Shown: positions 14,567 to 22,903 of the stretch, in pieces
Position numbering within the stretch: the stretch's first letter is position 1
Layout: each line of letters opens with the position of its first letter
Assembly: GCF_935822925.1 (NCBI RefSeq)
Contig: NZ_CAKXZS010000042.1
Coordinates: 1 to 33,595, forward strand
Direction: 5' to 3'
Length of the DNA: 33,595 nucleotides
Origin: Mesorhizobium ventifaucium
GTDB taxonomy: Bacteria; Pseudomonadota; Alphaproteobacteria; Rhizobiales; Rhizobiaceae
Translations under genes and position numbers: made by a program
The notes under the pieces: model-generated
What the model saw: the letters and a program-made list of their open reading frames with translations, nothing else
Database searches by the model: none
What the model was told of the DNA's origin: nothing

Positions 14567-15496
14567 CTACTGCCGGCTCCCAGCGTTCGAGCTGTCTAAC
14601 GTCGCATCGGCTGGCTTGCCGGCGTTCTCAACTTCCGGAACGTAGCGCCACGCGTCAGGCCGCGAGCCGTCGAGATCGGTAAAGCCGTAGACCTGCGCCA
14701 GCCCGCCACTCGACAGCGACTGTCCGTTCCAGCGCGAACGGTCCGGGTCCGCCGCAACCGCCGCCACTGCGCGCCCGATAAAGCGCGGGGTCTCGGAAAT
14801 GACGAAATGCGGCACTTTTGCTGTCGCATCACGCCAGTTGTCCTCGGTCACCCCGAAAGCTTCCAACATCATTTCCGAACGCAGCCAGCCGGGTGTCAGC
14901 GAAATCGAGGTGGCACCGTGCCGGGCGAGGTCCTTGGCATGGGCCCACGCCATGCGGGTCACCGACACTTTGGCGAGGTCATAGAACGGCGAGAGCCGAT
15001 ATTGCTCGGCATTATACTCCGCGGTGCCGTCGGTGACTTCGACCAGCAGGCCGCCCCGGCGCTCGATCAGAAGCGGCAGCGCGTAATGCGCTGTGATCAG
15101 ATGCGTGTCGATGCCCAGCCGCAACATGCGCAAACCATTCGTGAGATCATGCTCCCAGACCGGCTTGTTCCATTCGAACAGTTTCTCGCCGCCCCAAATG
15201 TCGTTGACCAGCACATCGAGGCGGCCCTGCTCGGCACGTATCCGGGCGACCAGCTTGCGCACGTCTTCGGCAACCAGATGGTCGACTTGCACAGCGATGC
15301 CATGGCCGCCTTGCGCTGAAACAAGCTCCGCCGTTTCCTCGATGGTTTCCGGCCGGGCGTATTCGGACTGATGCGCGCGTGTCGTCCGCCCGGTGACGTA
15401 AACCGTCGCGCCCGCGGCACCAAGTTCGACCGCAATGCCTCTCCCCGCACCGCGCGTTGCGCCGGCGACCAACGCGACTTTTCCCGCAAGCGTCAT
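14567..15496 (-). CDS. Short-chain dehydrogenase/reductase
   Basis: A 309-residue SDR. The cofactor motif is GATRGAGRG near residues 11-19, and the catalytic YxxxK appears in FYDLAKVSV. The NNAG-type motif is altered to VNDIWGG, and the usual SDR Ser lies in an unusual VTDGTAE stretch, which resembles the DHRS1-like branch. I chose the ATG at 15496, which gives MTLAGKVALVAGAT; an upstream ATG at 15535 would add 13 residues without homology. The gene is divergent from a TetR regulator across 92 AT-rich bases carrying palindromes, so it is probably that regulator's target. Substrate unknown. Confidence 0.86.
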   Translation of the reverse strand: MTLAGKVALVAGATRGAGRGIAVELGAAGATVYVTGRTTRAHQSEYARPETIEETAELVSAQGGHGIAVQVDHLVAEDVRKLVARIRAEQGRLDVLVNDIWGGEKLFEWNKPVWEHDLTNGLRMLRLGIDTHLITAHYALPLLIERRGGLLVEVTDGTAEYNAEQYRLSPFYDLAKVSVTRMAWAHAKDLARHGATSISLTPGWLRSEMMLEAFGVTEDNWRDATAKVPHFVISETPRFIGRAVAAVAADPDRSRWNGQSLSSGGLAQVYGFTDLDGSRPDAWRYVPEVENAGKPADATLDSSNAGSRQ

Positions 15497-15553
15497 CGAA
15501 CTCCCCAGATTCTCATCATCCAACGCTCTGACCAACCAACGCTGGCCTTCGTC

Positions 15554-15579
15554 TATATCATGATATATAAATGATCATT
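15554..15579. promoter_or_regulatory. Palindromes in the SDR/TetR divergent promoter
   Basis: TATATCATGATATA (15554-15567) is a perfect 14-bp palindrome and AATGATCATT (15570-15579) a perfect 10-bp palindrome. They are side by side in the most AT-rich part of the area, 10 to 35 bases before the TetR start. They are good candidates for the autoregulatory TetR operator and the promoter core. Confidence 0.45.
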
Positions 15580-15588
15580 CGGTTATAA

Positions 15589-16173
15589 ATGGATGTCAAG
15601 ATGCCTCGGCGAAAAACGCAATCCGACGAGCACGTGCTGGAAGCGGCGCACCGGCTGATCCACAGGCATGGCCCGGAGGCACTCACATTCGAGCGGCTGT
15701 CCAAAACTTGCGGGCTTTCCGGCTCGACCCTGGTGCAGCGTTTCAAGAACAAGGCCACGCTCAGGCAAAGAACCCTGCTGCAGGCATGGGATAGGCTAGA
15801 CGAGAAGACGACAAAGCTCGCAGACGCGACACCGAGGACCCCTGCTGGCGCGATCGAGTTGCTGGTGGCGCTGTCGCGTGACTATGGCGGCATCGAATCC
15901 TATGCCGAGGGCCTGCTCGTCCTGCGCGAAGATCTGCGCGATCCGGTGCTTCGCGCGCGTGGGGCGTCGTGGAAGGTCTCCCTGTGCAACATCCTCGACT
16001 CTTGCTTTGCTTCGGTCGTCAACACGCCGTTGGACATCGGCCTGCTGATGGCATCGCACTGGCAAGGTTCGCTGCTTTGGTGGAGTTTCGACCCGAAAGT
16101 CGAAGTTGCAACCTACGTCGAAGACAGTCTGGGCCGGTTCGTCGCCGCAATCGCCACGGCCCGAAAACCATAG
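15589..16173 (+). CDS. TetR-family transcriptional regulator
   Basis: A 194-residue regulator with an N-terminal TetR helix-turn-helix (about residues 13-58: VLEAAHRLIHRHGPEALTFE, then LSKTCGLSGSTLVQRFKNKATL). The rest is an alpha-helical ligand domain without recognisable specificity; a Trp-rich segment (GSLLWWSFD) sits near the end. The ATG at 15589 lacks a ribosome-binding site; ATG 15601 (MPRRKTQ) is an alternative. Divergent orientation to the SDR gene and the palindromes between them suggest local repression and self-control. Confidence 0.82.
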   Translation: MDVKMPRRKTQSDEHVLEAAHRLIHRHGPEALTFERLSKTCGLSGSTLVQRFKNKATLRQRTLLQAWDRLDEKTTKLADATPRTPAGAIELLVALSRDYGGIESYAEGLLVLREDLRDPVLRARGASWKVSLCNILDSCFASVVNTPLDIGLLMASHWQGSLLWWSFDPKVEVATYVEDSLGRFVAAIATARKP

Positions 16174-16229
16174 CCGATTTTCGGGCCATTTCTTGGAGGC
16201 GTCCTACATGGGACGCACCTACGGATGGC

Positions 16230-17441
16230 TTAGGTTGCGCTCCTCGGGCCAAGCAAGAACGCCGCCAAAGCCGCCAGCAACGTCGCGATCCCACAATAGG
16301 CGAAAGCGCTGGCAACGCCGGCATTGTCGACCAGCAGGCCGCCGAAAACGGCGCCCAGTGCGATGGCCACCTGGAATGTGGCTACCATCAGCCCGCCGGC
16401 GCTTTCTGCCTGGTCGGGAGCGGCTCGCACCAGCCAGGTTTGCAGCCCGACCGGCACCGCGCCGAAGGCAAAGCCCCAGGCAGCAACCGCTATCGCCGCC
16501 ACCACGGGCGAGGCTCCGAGAGCAAGCAGCAAGGCGGCTGCCACAGCAATCAGCAGAGGCGCCAGGCCGACGGCGGTCTTGAGGCTGCGTTCGGCCATGA
16601 ACCCGCCGGCAAAATTGCCGAAGAAGCCACCGATGCCGTAGGCGAGCAGCACAAGCGAGATCGTCTCGATGTCCAGCGCGGGCACCTTCTCGAGAAACGG
16701 GCGAACATAGGTGAAGCCGGCAAAGTGTCCCGAGGCGACCAGCAGGACCACCAGAAGCGCAACCCTGATCATCGGCCGCTTCAGCACTTCAGACAGCGTC
16801 CGAAAGCTCGCCACGCCTGCCGGCGGCAGCTTCGGAAGGGTGGCGACCTGCATCAGCAGCGCCAGGGCGCTGACAACAGCCGCGATCATGAAGGCCGTTC
16901 GCCATCCCCAGACGTCGCCGACATAGGCGCCGACCGGGGCCGCGCAGACGGTCGCCACCGAAACGCCGGTGAGGATGATCGACATGGCGCGCGGCATCAG
17001 CCGCATCGGAACGAGCCGCATCGCCATTGCCGCCGACATCGACCAGAAGCCGCCGAGGCTGATCCCGAGCATGATGCGGGCGATCAGAAGAACGGGAAGC
17101 GAGGAGGCAAACGCTGCCAGCAGGTTCGACAGGATCAGCAGCACCGTCAGCGCCCACATCACCAGCCTGCGGTCCAGCCGTCTGGTGACGATGGCCATGG
17201 TCGGGGCGGCTATCGCGCCGACGACGGCCGTTGCCGTCACCGCCTGGCCGGCAGTGCCTTCCGATATGCCGAGGTCCTGCGCCAGCGGCGTCAGCAGGCT
17301 GGCAGGCAGGAATTCTGCGGTCACCAGCCCAAACACGCCGAGCGCGAGCGATACGACCGCTCCCCACGCCGGCTCGGCTCGTTCCCCGGTTTCCGCAGGA
17401 TCGAGAACGGCGTCCATGACGCCTGTCGCGGGTTCGGTCAT
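16230..17441 (-). CDS. MFS exporter, NepI-like (purine ribonucleoside efflux type)
   Basis: A 403-residue inner-membrane transporter with 12 predicted membrane segments. The first segment region (EFLPASLLTPLAQDLGISEG), the loop GGFWSMSAAMAMRLVP and the later FTYVRPF and WGFAFGAVPVGLQTW closely resemble E. coli NepI, a purine ribonucleoside exporter of the DHA1 family. True substrate unproven. The ATG at 17441 has GGAG about 9 bases upstream; longer starts run into the direct-repeat operator region. It is divergent from an AraC regulator and convergent with the TetR gene. Confidence 0.82.
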   Translation of the reverse strand: MTEPATGVMDAVLDPAETGERAEPAWGAVVSLALGVFGLVTAEFLPASLLTPLAQDLGISEGTAGQAVTATAVVGAIAAPTMAIVTRRLDRRLVMWALTVLLILSNLLAAFASSLPVLLIARIMLGISLGGFWSMSAAMAMRLVPMRLMPRAMSIILTGVSVATVCAAPVGAYVGDVWGWRTAFMIAAVVSALALLMQVATLPKLPPAGVASFRTLSEVLKRPMIRVALLVVLLVASGHFAGFTYVRPFLEKVPALDIETISLVLLAYGIGGFFGNFAGGFMAERSLKTAVGLAPLLIAVAAALLLALGASPVVAAIAVAAWGFAFGAVPVGLQTWLVRAAPDQAESAGGLMVATFQVAIALGAVFGGLLVDNAGVASAFAYCGIATLLAALAAFLLGPRSAT

Positions 17442-17458
17442 GATGGGATCTCCGATCT

Positions 17459-17492
17459 GGTTGCAGTGCAACATTTGGCTGCAGTGCAACAT
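17459..17492. promoter_or_regulatory. Tandem 16-bp operator repeats between the MFS and AraC genes
   Basis: GGTTGCAGTGCAACAT (17459-17474) and GGCTGCAGTGCAACAT (17477-17492) differ at one base and repeat with an 18-bp period. The core TTGCA-G-TGCAA is itself palindromic. They lie in the 92-bp divergent gap, directly upstream of the exporter start and 40 bases before the AraC start. AraC-family proteins commonly bind tandem sites of this kind. Confidence 0.6.
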
Positions 17493-17533
17493 AGGGAGTG
17501 ACCGCCTGGAGTTTCCATGCTAGAAACACCATC

Positions 17534-18505
17534 ATGCTTGACCATTCGTCCAAAATTCCCGTCACCGGCGATCCGCTGACAGACATATTGCGCGGGTTAC
17601 GGCTCGACGGCGTCGAATACGGCCGCTGCGAAATGCAGGAGCCCTGGGGCCTCCAGTTTCCGGCCCAGACGGCGGCGCGGTTTCATTTCATCGGCCGCAA
17701 GGGATGCTGGCTGCTGCAGCCGTCCGGCGAATGGGTGGAGCTCAAGGCGGGCGACGCGGTGCTGCTGCCGCGCGGCGCGGCACACGTCCTGGCGAGCGAG
17801 CAGGGCACCGAGGCTTCGCCGATCCAGGGCTACGAGGTCGCCGAGGTCTGCAAGAACGTTTACTGCCTGTCCAATGAAGGTTGCCGGCCGGGGACACTGC
17901 TGTTTTTTGGCAGCATGTATTTCAATCTCGACGGTTTGCACCCATTGCTCGGCATGATGCCGGACGTAATGCGCGCGCACGAGTTGGAGGCCTATGAACC
18001 TGGTATCCCGCATCTGCTGGAGGCCATGGCACGCGAAGTGACGATGGAGCGCGTCGGCTCCGGCGGCATTCTGGCACGGCTTGCCGATGTGCTGGCCGCC
18101 ACCGTCATCCGCTCATGGGTCGAGCGCGGCTGCGGCGACTCGTCCGGATGGATTGCCGCGGTGAGAGATCGCGAGATCGGGCGCGTGCTGGCCGCGATTC
18201 ATCTCGAACCGGACCGCGACTGGACGGTGGAGACCCTGGCCAGGATGATGGGCGCCTCGCGGTCGGGCTTCGCCGAGCGCTTCGCGACGATCGTTGGCGA
18301 AACGCCGGCCAAATATGTCACCCAGGTGAGAATGCACCAGGCACGGCAATGGCTGGTCCGCGACCGCTTGAAGATTTCCGTCGTCGCAGCACGCCTCGGC
18401 TATGAATCCGACGCGTCGTTCAGTCGGGCGTTCAAGCGCGTCATCGGATCGGCTCCCAGCCATTTCCGGGCCGACGAACAGGCTGAGACCCGTCAAGCCG
18501 GCTAA
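17534..18505 (+). CDS. AraC-family transcriptional regulator with N-terminal cupin domain
   Basis: A 323-residue regulator. The N-terminal half is a cupin-type sensing domain (about 10-190), with the beta-barrel motif ELKAGDAVLLPRGAAHVL. The C-terminal 100 residues hold the two AraC helix-turn-helices (DWTVETLARMMGASRSGFAERFATIVGETPAKYV, then ISVVAARLGYESDASFSRAFKRVIGSAPSHFR). The ATG at 17534 gives the expected N-terminus. It is divergent from the NepI-like exporter with tandem operator repeats between them, an arrangement typical of an AraC regulator controlling an efflux gene. Confidence 0.87.
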   Translation: MLDHSSKIPVTGDPLTDILRGLRLDGVEYGRCEMQEPWGLQFPAQTAARFHFIGRKGCWLLQPSGEWVELKAGDAVLLPRGAAHVLASEQGTEASPIQGYEVAEVCKNVYCLSNEGCRPGTLLFFGSMYFNLDGLHPLLGMMPDVMRAHELEAYEPGIPHLLEAMAREVTMERVGSGGILARLADVLAATVIRSWVERGCGDSSGWIAAVRDREIGRVLAAIHLEPDRDWTVETLARMMGASRSGFAERFATIVGETPAKYVTQVRMHQARQWLVRDRLKISVVAARLGYESDASFSRAFKRVIGSAPSHFRADEQAETRQAG

Positions 18506-18550
18506 ACCTGGACAGGCTTCAAGCCGCCTAGCATCCTCCCGCCCAACAGA

Positions 18551-18566
18551 CGCGCATTTTTGCGCG
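18551..18566. terminator. Hairpin between convergent AraC and ABC ATPase genes
   Basis: CGCGCA-TTTT-TGCGCG forms a perfect 6-bp stem in the 68-bp gap where two transcripts meet. There is no T-tract on either side, so a bidirectional terminator is only a candidate. Confidence 0.3.
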
Positions 18567-18573
18567 ACGCGCT

Positions 18574-19659
18574 TCAGCCTGCGTGACGGAGGCTTACCCC
18601 GGTACCCTTGTCGAACAGCACCACCTTGTCCGGATCCCAGGCAAAGCGCACCGGCTGCTCGATCTCGACATCGGTTCTGGCCGGCACCGTGGCCCGCAGC
18701 ATGGCGTCGCCGACCCGCAGCGTCAGGATCTTTTCGACGCCATGGTTCTCGACATCATGGACGCGCGCTTCCACCGGCGCTCCGCTCTCGAGATAGAGGT
18801 CCTCGGGACGAATACCGAAGACGAGCGGGCGACCGTCGGTCGCACCGCTCGTTTTGGCCCCCCCCGCAAAAGGCAGTTCGAAATTCAGCGGTGCCATCAC
18901 GGCGCGGCCGTTGACGAGCTTGCCGTCGATGAGGTTCATCGGCGGCGAGCCGACGAAGCTCGCCACATAGGTGTCGCGCGGATTGTTGTAGATCTCATAG
19001 GGCGTGCCGGTCTGGACGATGCGGCCGTGGTTGAGCACGCCGACCTTGTCGCCCATCGACATCGCCTCGATCTGGTCGTGCGTGACGAACAGGAAAGTCT
19101 GGCCAAGGTTCATCTGGATGTTCTTCAGCTCGGTGCGCAGCGCCTCGCGCAGCTTGGCATCGAGCGCCGACAGCGGCTCATCCATCAGGAATACGCGCGG
19201 CTTCCTGACGATGGCGCGACCAATCGAGACGCGCTGCATCTCGCCGCCAGAGAGGCGATCCGTCTTGCGGTCGAGCAGATGCTCGATGCGCAAGGTCTTG
19301 GCGACGCGGTCGACGCGCGTCTTGATCTCGTCGGGCTCGATGCGGCGGATTTTCGGCTTCAACGGGAATTCGAGATTCTCGCGCACCGTATAGCGCGGAT
19401 AGAGCGAGTATTGCTGCAGAACCAGCGCCACGTCGCGCTCGGCCGCCCCCCAGTCAGCGACATCGGCGCCGTCGATGAGTATCTGCCCCTCGTCCGGCTT
19501 TTCCAGGCCGGCAATCATGCGCAGCGTCGTCGTCTTGCCGGCGCCGGTCTCGCCGAGCAGCACGAAGAACTCTCCGTCGGCAATGTCGAGATTGAGCCCG
19601 GTCAATGCGGCGTGATTGCCGAATGCCTTCGAAATATTCTTGAGCTGGATATGGGCCAT
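18574..19659 (-). CDS. CUT1-type ABC transporter ATP-binding protein (second of two)
   Basis: A 361-residue MalK/UgpC-like ATPase. Visible elements: Walker A GETGAGKT (36-43), Q-loop LQQYSLYP, signature LSGGEMQR, Walker B VFLMDEP, the D-loop SALD and the switch His in FVTHDQ. A C-terminal TOBE/OB domain of about 120 residues follows (GIRPEDL). Its start overlaps the stop of the preceding ATPase gene by one base, so the two are translationally coupled. The replacement of the usual GPSG/GxSG in Walker A by GETGAGKT is conservative. It is the last gene of a six-gene sugar import operon and probably pairs with the other ATPase as a heterodimer. Confidence 0.9.
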   Translation of the reverse strand: MAHIQLKNISKAFGNHAALTGLNLDIADGEFFVLLGETGAGKTTTLRMIAGLEKPDEGQILIDGADVADWGAAERDVALVLQQYSLYPRYTVRENLEFPLKPKIRRIEPDEIKTRVDRVAKTLRIEHLLDRKTDRLSGGEMQRVSIGRAIVRKPRVFLMDEPLSALDAKLREALRTELKNIQMNLGQTFLFVTHDQIEAMSMGDKVGVLNHGRIVQTGTPYEIYNNPRDTYVASFVGSPPMNLIDGKLVNGRAVMAPLNFELPFAGGAKTSGATDGRPLVFGIRPEDLYLESGAPVEARVHDVENHGVEKILTLRVGDAMLRATVPARTDVEIEQPVRFAWDPDKVVLFDKGTGVSLRHAG

Positions 19660-20768
19660 CAGAGTCTCACCCCCAGCGAATTGCCGCTTGCCGTGTCGAA
19701 GAAATGCGCCTGCGCCGGGTCGAGCCTGGCGAAGACCTGGACCCCCGGCTTGCCGACGAAACCGGAACGGGTTCGGGCGCGCAACATCTGTGCCCCGACC
19801 TTGAGGTCGACGATGTCATAGGAGCCAAGCGGTTCGATGATGTGCGCCTCGACCGGCAGATAACCGTCCGCCGGCTCGCGCGAGACCATCACGCCTTCGG
19901 GGCGGATGCCGAGTGCAAGGCCGTCCTGCCCGGCGTTCGCCGCGTCGAGTTGGCCGACCAGTTCGGCTGGGAAAAGGAACCCTTCCGCGGCCCCGTCGAC
20001 GGTGACCCTGGCGCCGGAGCCGTTCATCGTCACCGCCGCCTTGGCGACGTTCATAACCGGCGAGCCGACGAATTGCGCGACGAACAGATTGGCCGGGTGC
20101 TTATACACTTCCGATGGGCTGCCTACCTGTTGCAGAACGCCCTCATGCATAATGACGATGCGGTCGGCAAGGCTCATCGCCTCGATCTGGTCGTGGGTGA
20201 CGTAGATGGTGGTCGAGCCCTGCTTGATGTGCAGCCGCTTGATCTCCGCGCGCATCTCCTCGCGCAGCTTGGCGTCGAGCGCGCCGATCGGCTCGTCCAT
20301 CAGCATCGCCTTCGGCCGCCGCACCAGCGCCCGGCCGATTGCCACCCGCTGCATGTCGCCACCCGACAGCGCCGACGGCTTCTTGCCGAGCAGATCGTTG
20401 ATCTGCAGCACTTTGGCGACCGAGCGCACCTCGCCGTCGATCTCCGCCCTGCTCTTGCGCATGGCGCGCAACGGAAAAGCGATGTTCTCGTAGACGCTCA
20501 TATGCGGATAGAGCGAGAACGACTGGAAAACCATGGCGATGTCGCGGTCGGCAGCCTTGAGATGCTGGACCGGCTTGCCGTCGATGAGGACATCGCCGCC
20601 GTCGATCGTCTCTAGCCCGGCGATTGCGCGAAGCGTCGTCGTCTTGCCGCAGCCCGACTGGCCGAGCAGCACGATGAACTCGTTGTCGTCGATCTTGAGA
20701 TTGAGATCCTTGATGACCTGAACGGCGCCAAAGAATTTCTGGACGCCACGAAGCTCGATCTGGGTCAT
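19659..20768 (-). CDS. CUT1-type ABC transporter ATP-binding protein (first of two)
   Basis: A 369-residue MalK/UgpC-like ATPase. Walker A is GQSGCGKTT, the Q-loop FQSFSLYP, the signature LSGGDMQR, Walker B AMLMDEP and the switch His in YVTHDQ, followed by a TOBE domain with GIRPEG. The ATG overlaps the stop of the small membrane protein gene by four bases (ATGA), so I did not extend it upstream. The two ATPases of this operon are clearly different proteins, as in the rhizobial glycerol importer GlpS/GlpT (family knowledge), rather than one ATPase acting as a homodimer. Confidence 0.9.
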   Translation of the reverse strand: MTQIELRGVQKFFGAVQVIKDLNLKIDDNEFIVLLGQSGCGKTTTLRAIAGLETIDGGDVLIDGKPVQHLKAADRDIAMVFQSFSLYPHMSVYENIAFPLRAMRKSRAEIDGEVRSVAKVLQINDLLGKKPSALSGGDMQRVAIGRALVRRPKAMLMDEPIGALDAKLREEMRAEIKRLHIKQGSTTIYVTHDQIEAMSLADRIVIMHEGVLQQVGSPSEVYKHPANLFVAQFVGSPVMNVAKAAVTMNGSGARVTVDGAAEGFLFPAELVGQLDAANAGQDGLALGIRPEGVMVSREPADGYLPVEAHIIEPLGSYDIVDLKVGAQMLRARTRSGFVGKPGVQVFARLDPAQAHFFDTASGNSLGVRL

Positions 20769-20974
20769 GCGTGACCTTCTTTTTCCGGCGCGCCGGTCGC
20801 CTGCGGCTTCTGCCTTGGACCGACCCAGCCGGTGATCATGAACGTCAGCAGCCCGACGATGATGATCGTCAGCCCGTAGCGGTGCAGGAAGAGGTTCCAC
20901 GGCTGGCAGAGCGCGATGATGCCGCACACCATCACGATCTCGGCCGTGCGCTGGATTGTAGCATGGCGGATCAT
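20765..20974 (-). CDS. Small two-helix membrane protein in the sugar ABC operon
   Basis: A 69-residue product with two hydrophobic segments (about 11-27 and 34-51) and a short charged C-terminal tail (ending KEGHA). It overlaps the upstream permease stop by four bases (ATGA) and the downstream ATPase start by four bases, so it is clearly part of the operon and not a chance frame. Its place between permeases and ATPases recalls the small membrane protein (DUF2160 type, GlpU) of rhizobial glycerol importers, but I do not see that family's sequence here. Function unknown; an accessory subunit of the importer is the obvious idea. Confidence 0.75.
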   Translation of the reverse strand: MIRHATIQRTAEIVMVCGIIALCQPWNLFLHRYGLTIIIVGLLTFMITGWVGPRQKPQATGAPEKEGHA

Positions 20975-21930
20975 TTGCGGATCGCTCCGAAGGACATGCC
21001 GCGCAAGAGATGGTTGCGGAGCAGGAAGGTGAAGATGGCGACAGGCAGCAGGAACAGGAAGGTTCCGGCGGCAATCACCGTCCAGTCCGACAGGCCGGAA
21101 CCGACCTGGCTTGGAATGAAGGGCGGTGCCGTCTGGGCGCGTCGGTTGGTCATGATCAGCGCGAAGGCATATTCGTTCCACGCGGTGATGAAGCAGAACA
21201 CGGCGGTGGCGGCGATGCCGGTGGCCGCCTCCGGCAGCACGATCTTGAAGAAGGCCTCCATGCGCGTATAGCCGTCGACGAGCGCCGCCTCCTCATACTC
21301 CTTCGGAATTTCGTCCATGAACCCCTTCATCAGCCATACAGAGAAACTGAGATTGAAGGCGGTGTAGAGGATGATCAGGCCCCAATGCGTGTCGTTGAGG
21401 CCGACCGCCCGGTACATCAGGAACATCGGGATCGCCACCACCACCGGCGGCAGCATGCGCGTCGACAGGATGAAGAAGAGCAGGTCCTGCTCCCCCTTTA
21501 TCTTGAAGCGCGAGAACCCGTAAGCCGTGAAAGTGCCCATGCCGACGGCGAGGATCGTCGAGGTGATGGCCACGATCAGCGAGTTCATGAAGCGGCTCGG
21601 ATAGCCGGACCACTGCACCTCGCCCCTGCCCGAGCGCACCACCTTCTCGCCGCCGTCAAACACCAGCCGTTCCCACCACGGGGCGGCAGCGTATTGTTCC
21701 GGCGTCGGCGCTGTGCGCAGTTGCGAGCGCTTGGTGAACAGCTTGACGAAGGGCGATATCTCCGGCTGGAAGACCACCGTCGGCGGGATGGTGGTGGCGA
21801 GGTTGCGCGGCTTGAACGCCGTCGAGGCTATCCAGTAGATCGGCGCCAGGAAGATGATCGTGACGATCAGCACGCCGACGATGGCGAGCTTGTTCAGCGA
21901 GCGCTCGGCAGAGGTGGTGACAGCGGCCAT
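20971..21930 (-). CDS. Carbohydrate ABC transporter permease (MalG-like)
   Basis: A 319-residue inner-membrane permease with about six membrane segments, the first at about 14-34. The conserved cytoplasmic EAA loop reads EYEEAALVDGYTRMEAFFKIVLPEAATG, typical of the second permease of CUT1 importers. A periplasmic loop of about 80 residues after TM1 is longer than in MalG. The ATG follows GAAGGAG and lies immediately after the first permease's stop, showing tight coupling. With the other permease it forms the membrane channel for the substrate captured by the 22904-24220 binding protein. Confidence 0.9.
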   Translation of the reverse strand: MAAVTTSAERSLNKLAIVGVLIVTIIFLAPIYWIASTAFKPRNLATTIPPTVVFQPEISPFVKLFTKRSQLRTAPTPEQYAAAPWWERLVFDGGEKVVRSGRGEVQWSGYPSRFMNSLIVAITSTILAVGMGTFTAYGFSRFKIKGEQDLLFFILSTRMLPPVVVAIPMFLMYRAVGLNDTHWGLIILYTAFNLSFSVWLMKGFMDEIPKEYEEAALVDGYTRMEAFFKIVLPEAATGIAATAVFCFITAWNEYAFALIMTNRRAQTAPPFIPSQVGSGLSDWTVIAAGTFLFLLPVAIFTFLLRNHLLRGMSFGAIRK

Positions 21931-21931
21931 T

Positions 21932-22837
21932 CTAGCGCTCCTTCACCTTGTTCAGGTATTTGACGTAGATGTTGGTGATCGCCAGGATCATGATCAGCAC
22001 GATGTAGGCGAGCGCGCAGGAGCGCCCGGTCTGCCATTCCTGGAACGCCATCTTGTAGAGCCGGATCGAGATCACCTCGGTGGTTGGCTGGCTGGTCAGG
22101 ATGTAGGCAAGATCGAAGGTCTTGAACGCCTCCATGGTGCGAAAGATGATCGCGATCATCAGGATCGGCGCGACCAAGGGCAACGTAATGCGAAAGAACG
22201 TATAGAACGAGCCGGCGCGGTCGATCGCGGCCGCCTCGTAGAGGTGCTTCGGCACCGCCGACAGGCCGGCGAGCGACAGCAGCATGACGAAGGGCGACCA
22301 CATCCAGATGTCGGTGATGGCAACCGCGTAGAGCGCCATGTCGGGGTTGGACAGCCACTCGAAGGAGCCAAGGCCGAGCGTATAGTTGATGATGCCGAAG
22401 GACGGATCGTAGAGCAGTTTCCAGAACAGGCCGACAACAGCCATCGACAGCATCATCGGCAACAGCAGCAGTGTCGTCAGCAGGCCTTTCAACGGGATAT
22501 CCCGGTTGAGCAGCAACGCCACGCCGAAGCCGACGATGACCTGGCCGACCACGGAGACGATGACGTATTTGGCGGTGATGGCGAAATTCGACCAGATGAA
22601 CGGGTCGTTGAGCAGCTCGCGGTAATTCTGCAGTCCGACGAAAGTTGCCGGTGCCGCGCTCGATGCGCGAAAGTCGGTGAACGAATAGCCGAGCGAATAG
22701 AGCAATGGAAAGATGTTGAAGACGATCAGGAAAACGATCGTCGGAATGATGAAGAGATTTCGGATCGTAAGGTCGCTCATACCGCGGGCGGCGGAGCGCG
22801 ACTTGGGATCCAGCGTGGTCATGACTGCAGTGGCCAA
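21932..22837 (-). CDS. Carbohydrate ABC transporter permease (MalF/UgpA-like)
   Basis: A 301-residue permease with six membrane segments. The EAA loop reads HLYEAAAIDRAGSFYTFFRITLPLVAP, as in CUT1 first permeases. The most probable start is a TTG at 22837, eight bases after a GGAGG ribosome-binding site; the next ATG (22822) lies 23 bases from that site. It follows the binding-protein gene after a 66-base gap containing a strong hairpin, and its stop is one base from the next permease's start. Confidence 0.88.
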   Translation of the reverse strand: MATAVMTTLDPKSRSAARGMSDLTIRNLFIIPTIVFLIVFNIFPLLYSLGYSFTDFRASSAAPATFVGLQNYRELLNDPFIWSNFAITAKYVIVSVVGQVIVGFGVALLLNRDIPLKGLLTTLLLLPMMLSMAVVGLFWKLLYDPSFGIINYTLGLGSFEWLSNPDMALYAVAITDIWMWSPFVMLLSLAGLSAVPKHLYEAAAIDRAGSFYTFFRITLPLVAPILMIAIIFRTMEAFKTFDLAYILTSQPTTEVISIRLYKMAFQEWQTGRSCALAYIVLIMILAITNIYVKYLNKVKER

Positions 22838-22861
22838 GGGCCGTTCCTCCGGAAAAGAAAA

Positions 22862-22889
22862 CGGAAGGGGCGGGCTGCCGCCCCCTCCG
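22862..22889 (-). other. Strong stem-loop between the sugar-binding protein gene and its permease
   Basis: In the transcript, CGGAGGGGGCGG pairs with CCGCCCCTTCCG over 12 positions (one G-U) around the loop CAGC, 14 bases after the binding-protein stop. No T-tract follows. This fits a 3' stabiliser or partial attenuator that raises the binding protein relative to the permeases. Confidence 0.6.
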
Positions 22890-22903
22890 AGCGTTAGTGC
22901 CGT

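Noticed and set aside
15969..17501. A 510-codon plus-strand frame opposite the MFS exporter
   Set aside because: Its composition (rich in Arg, Gln, His and Gly) is that of a shadow of a membrane protein gene; the minus-strand frame has clear NepI-like motifs.
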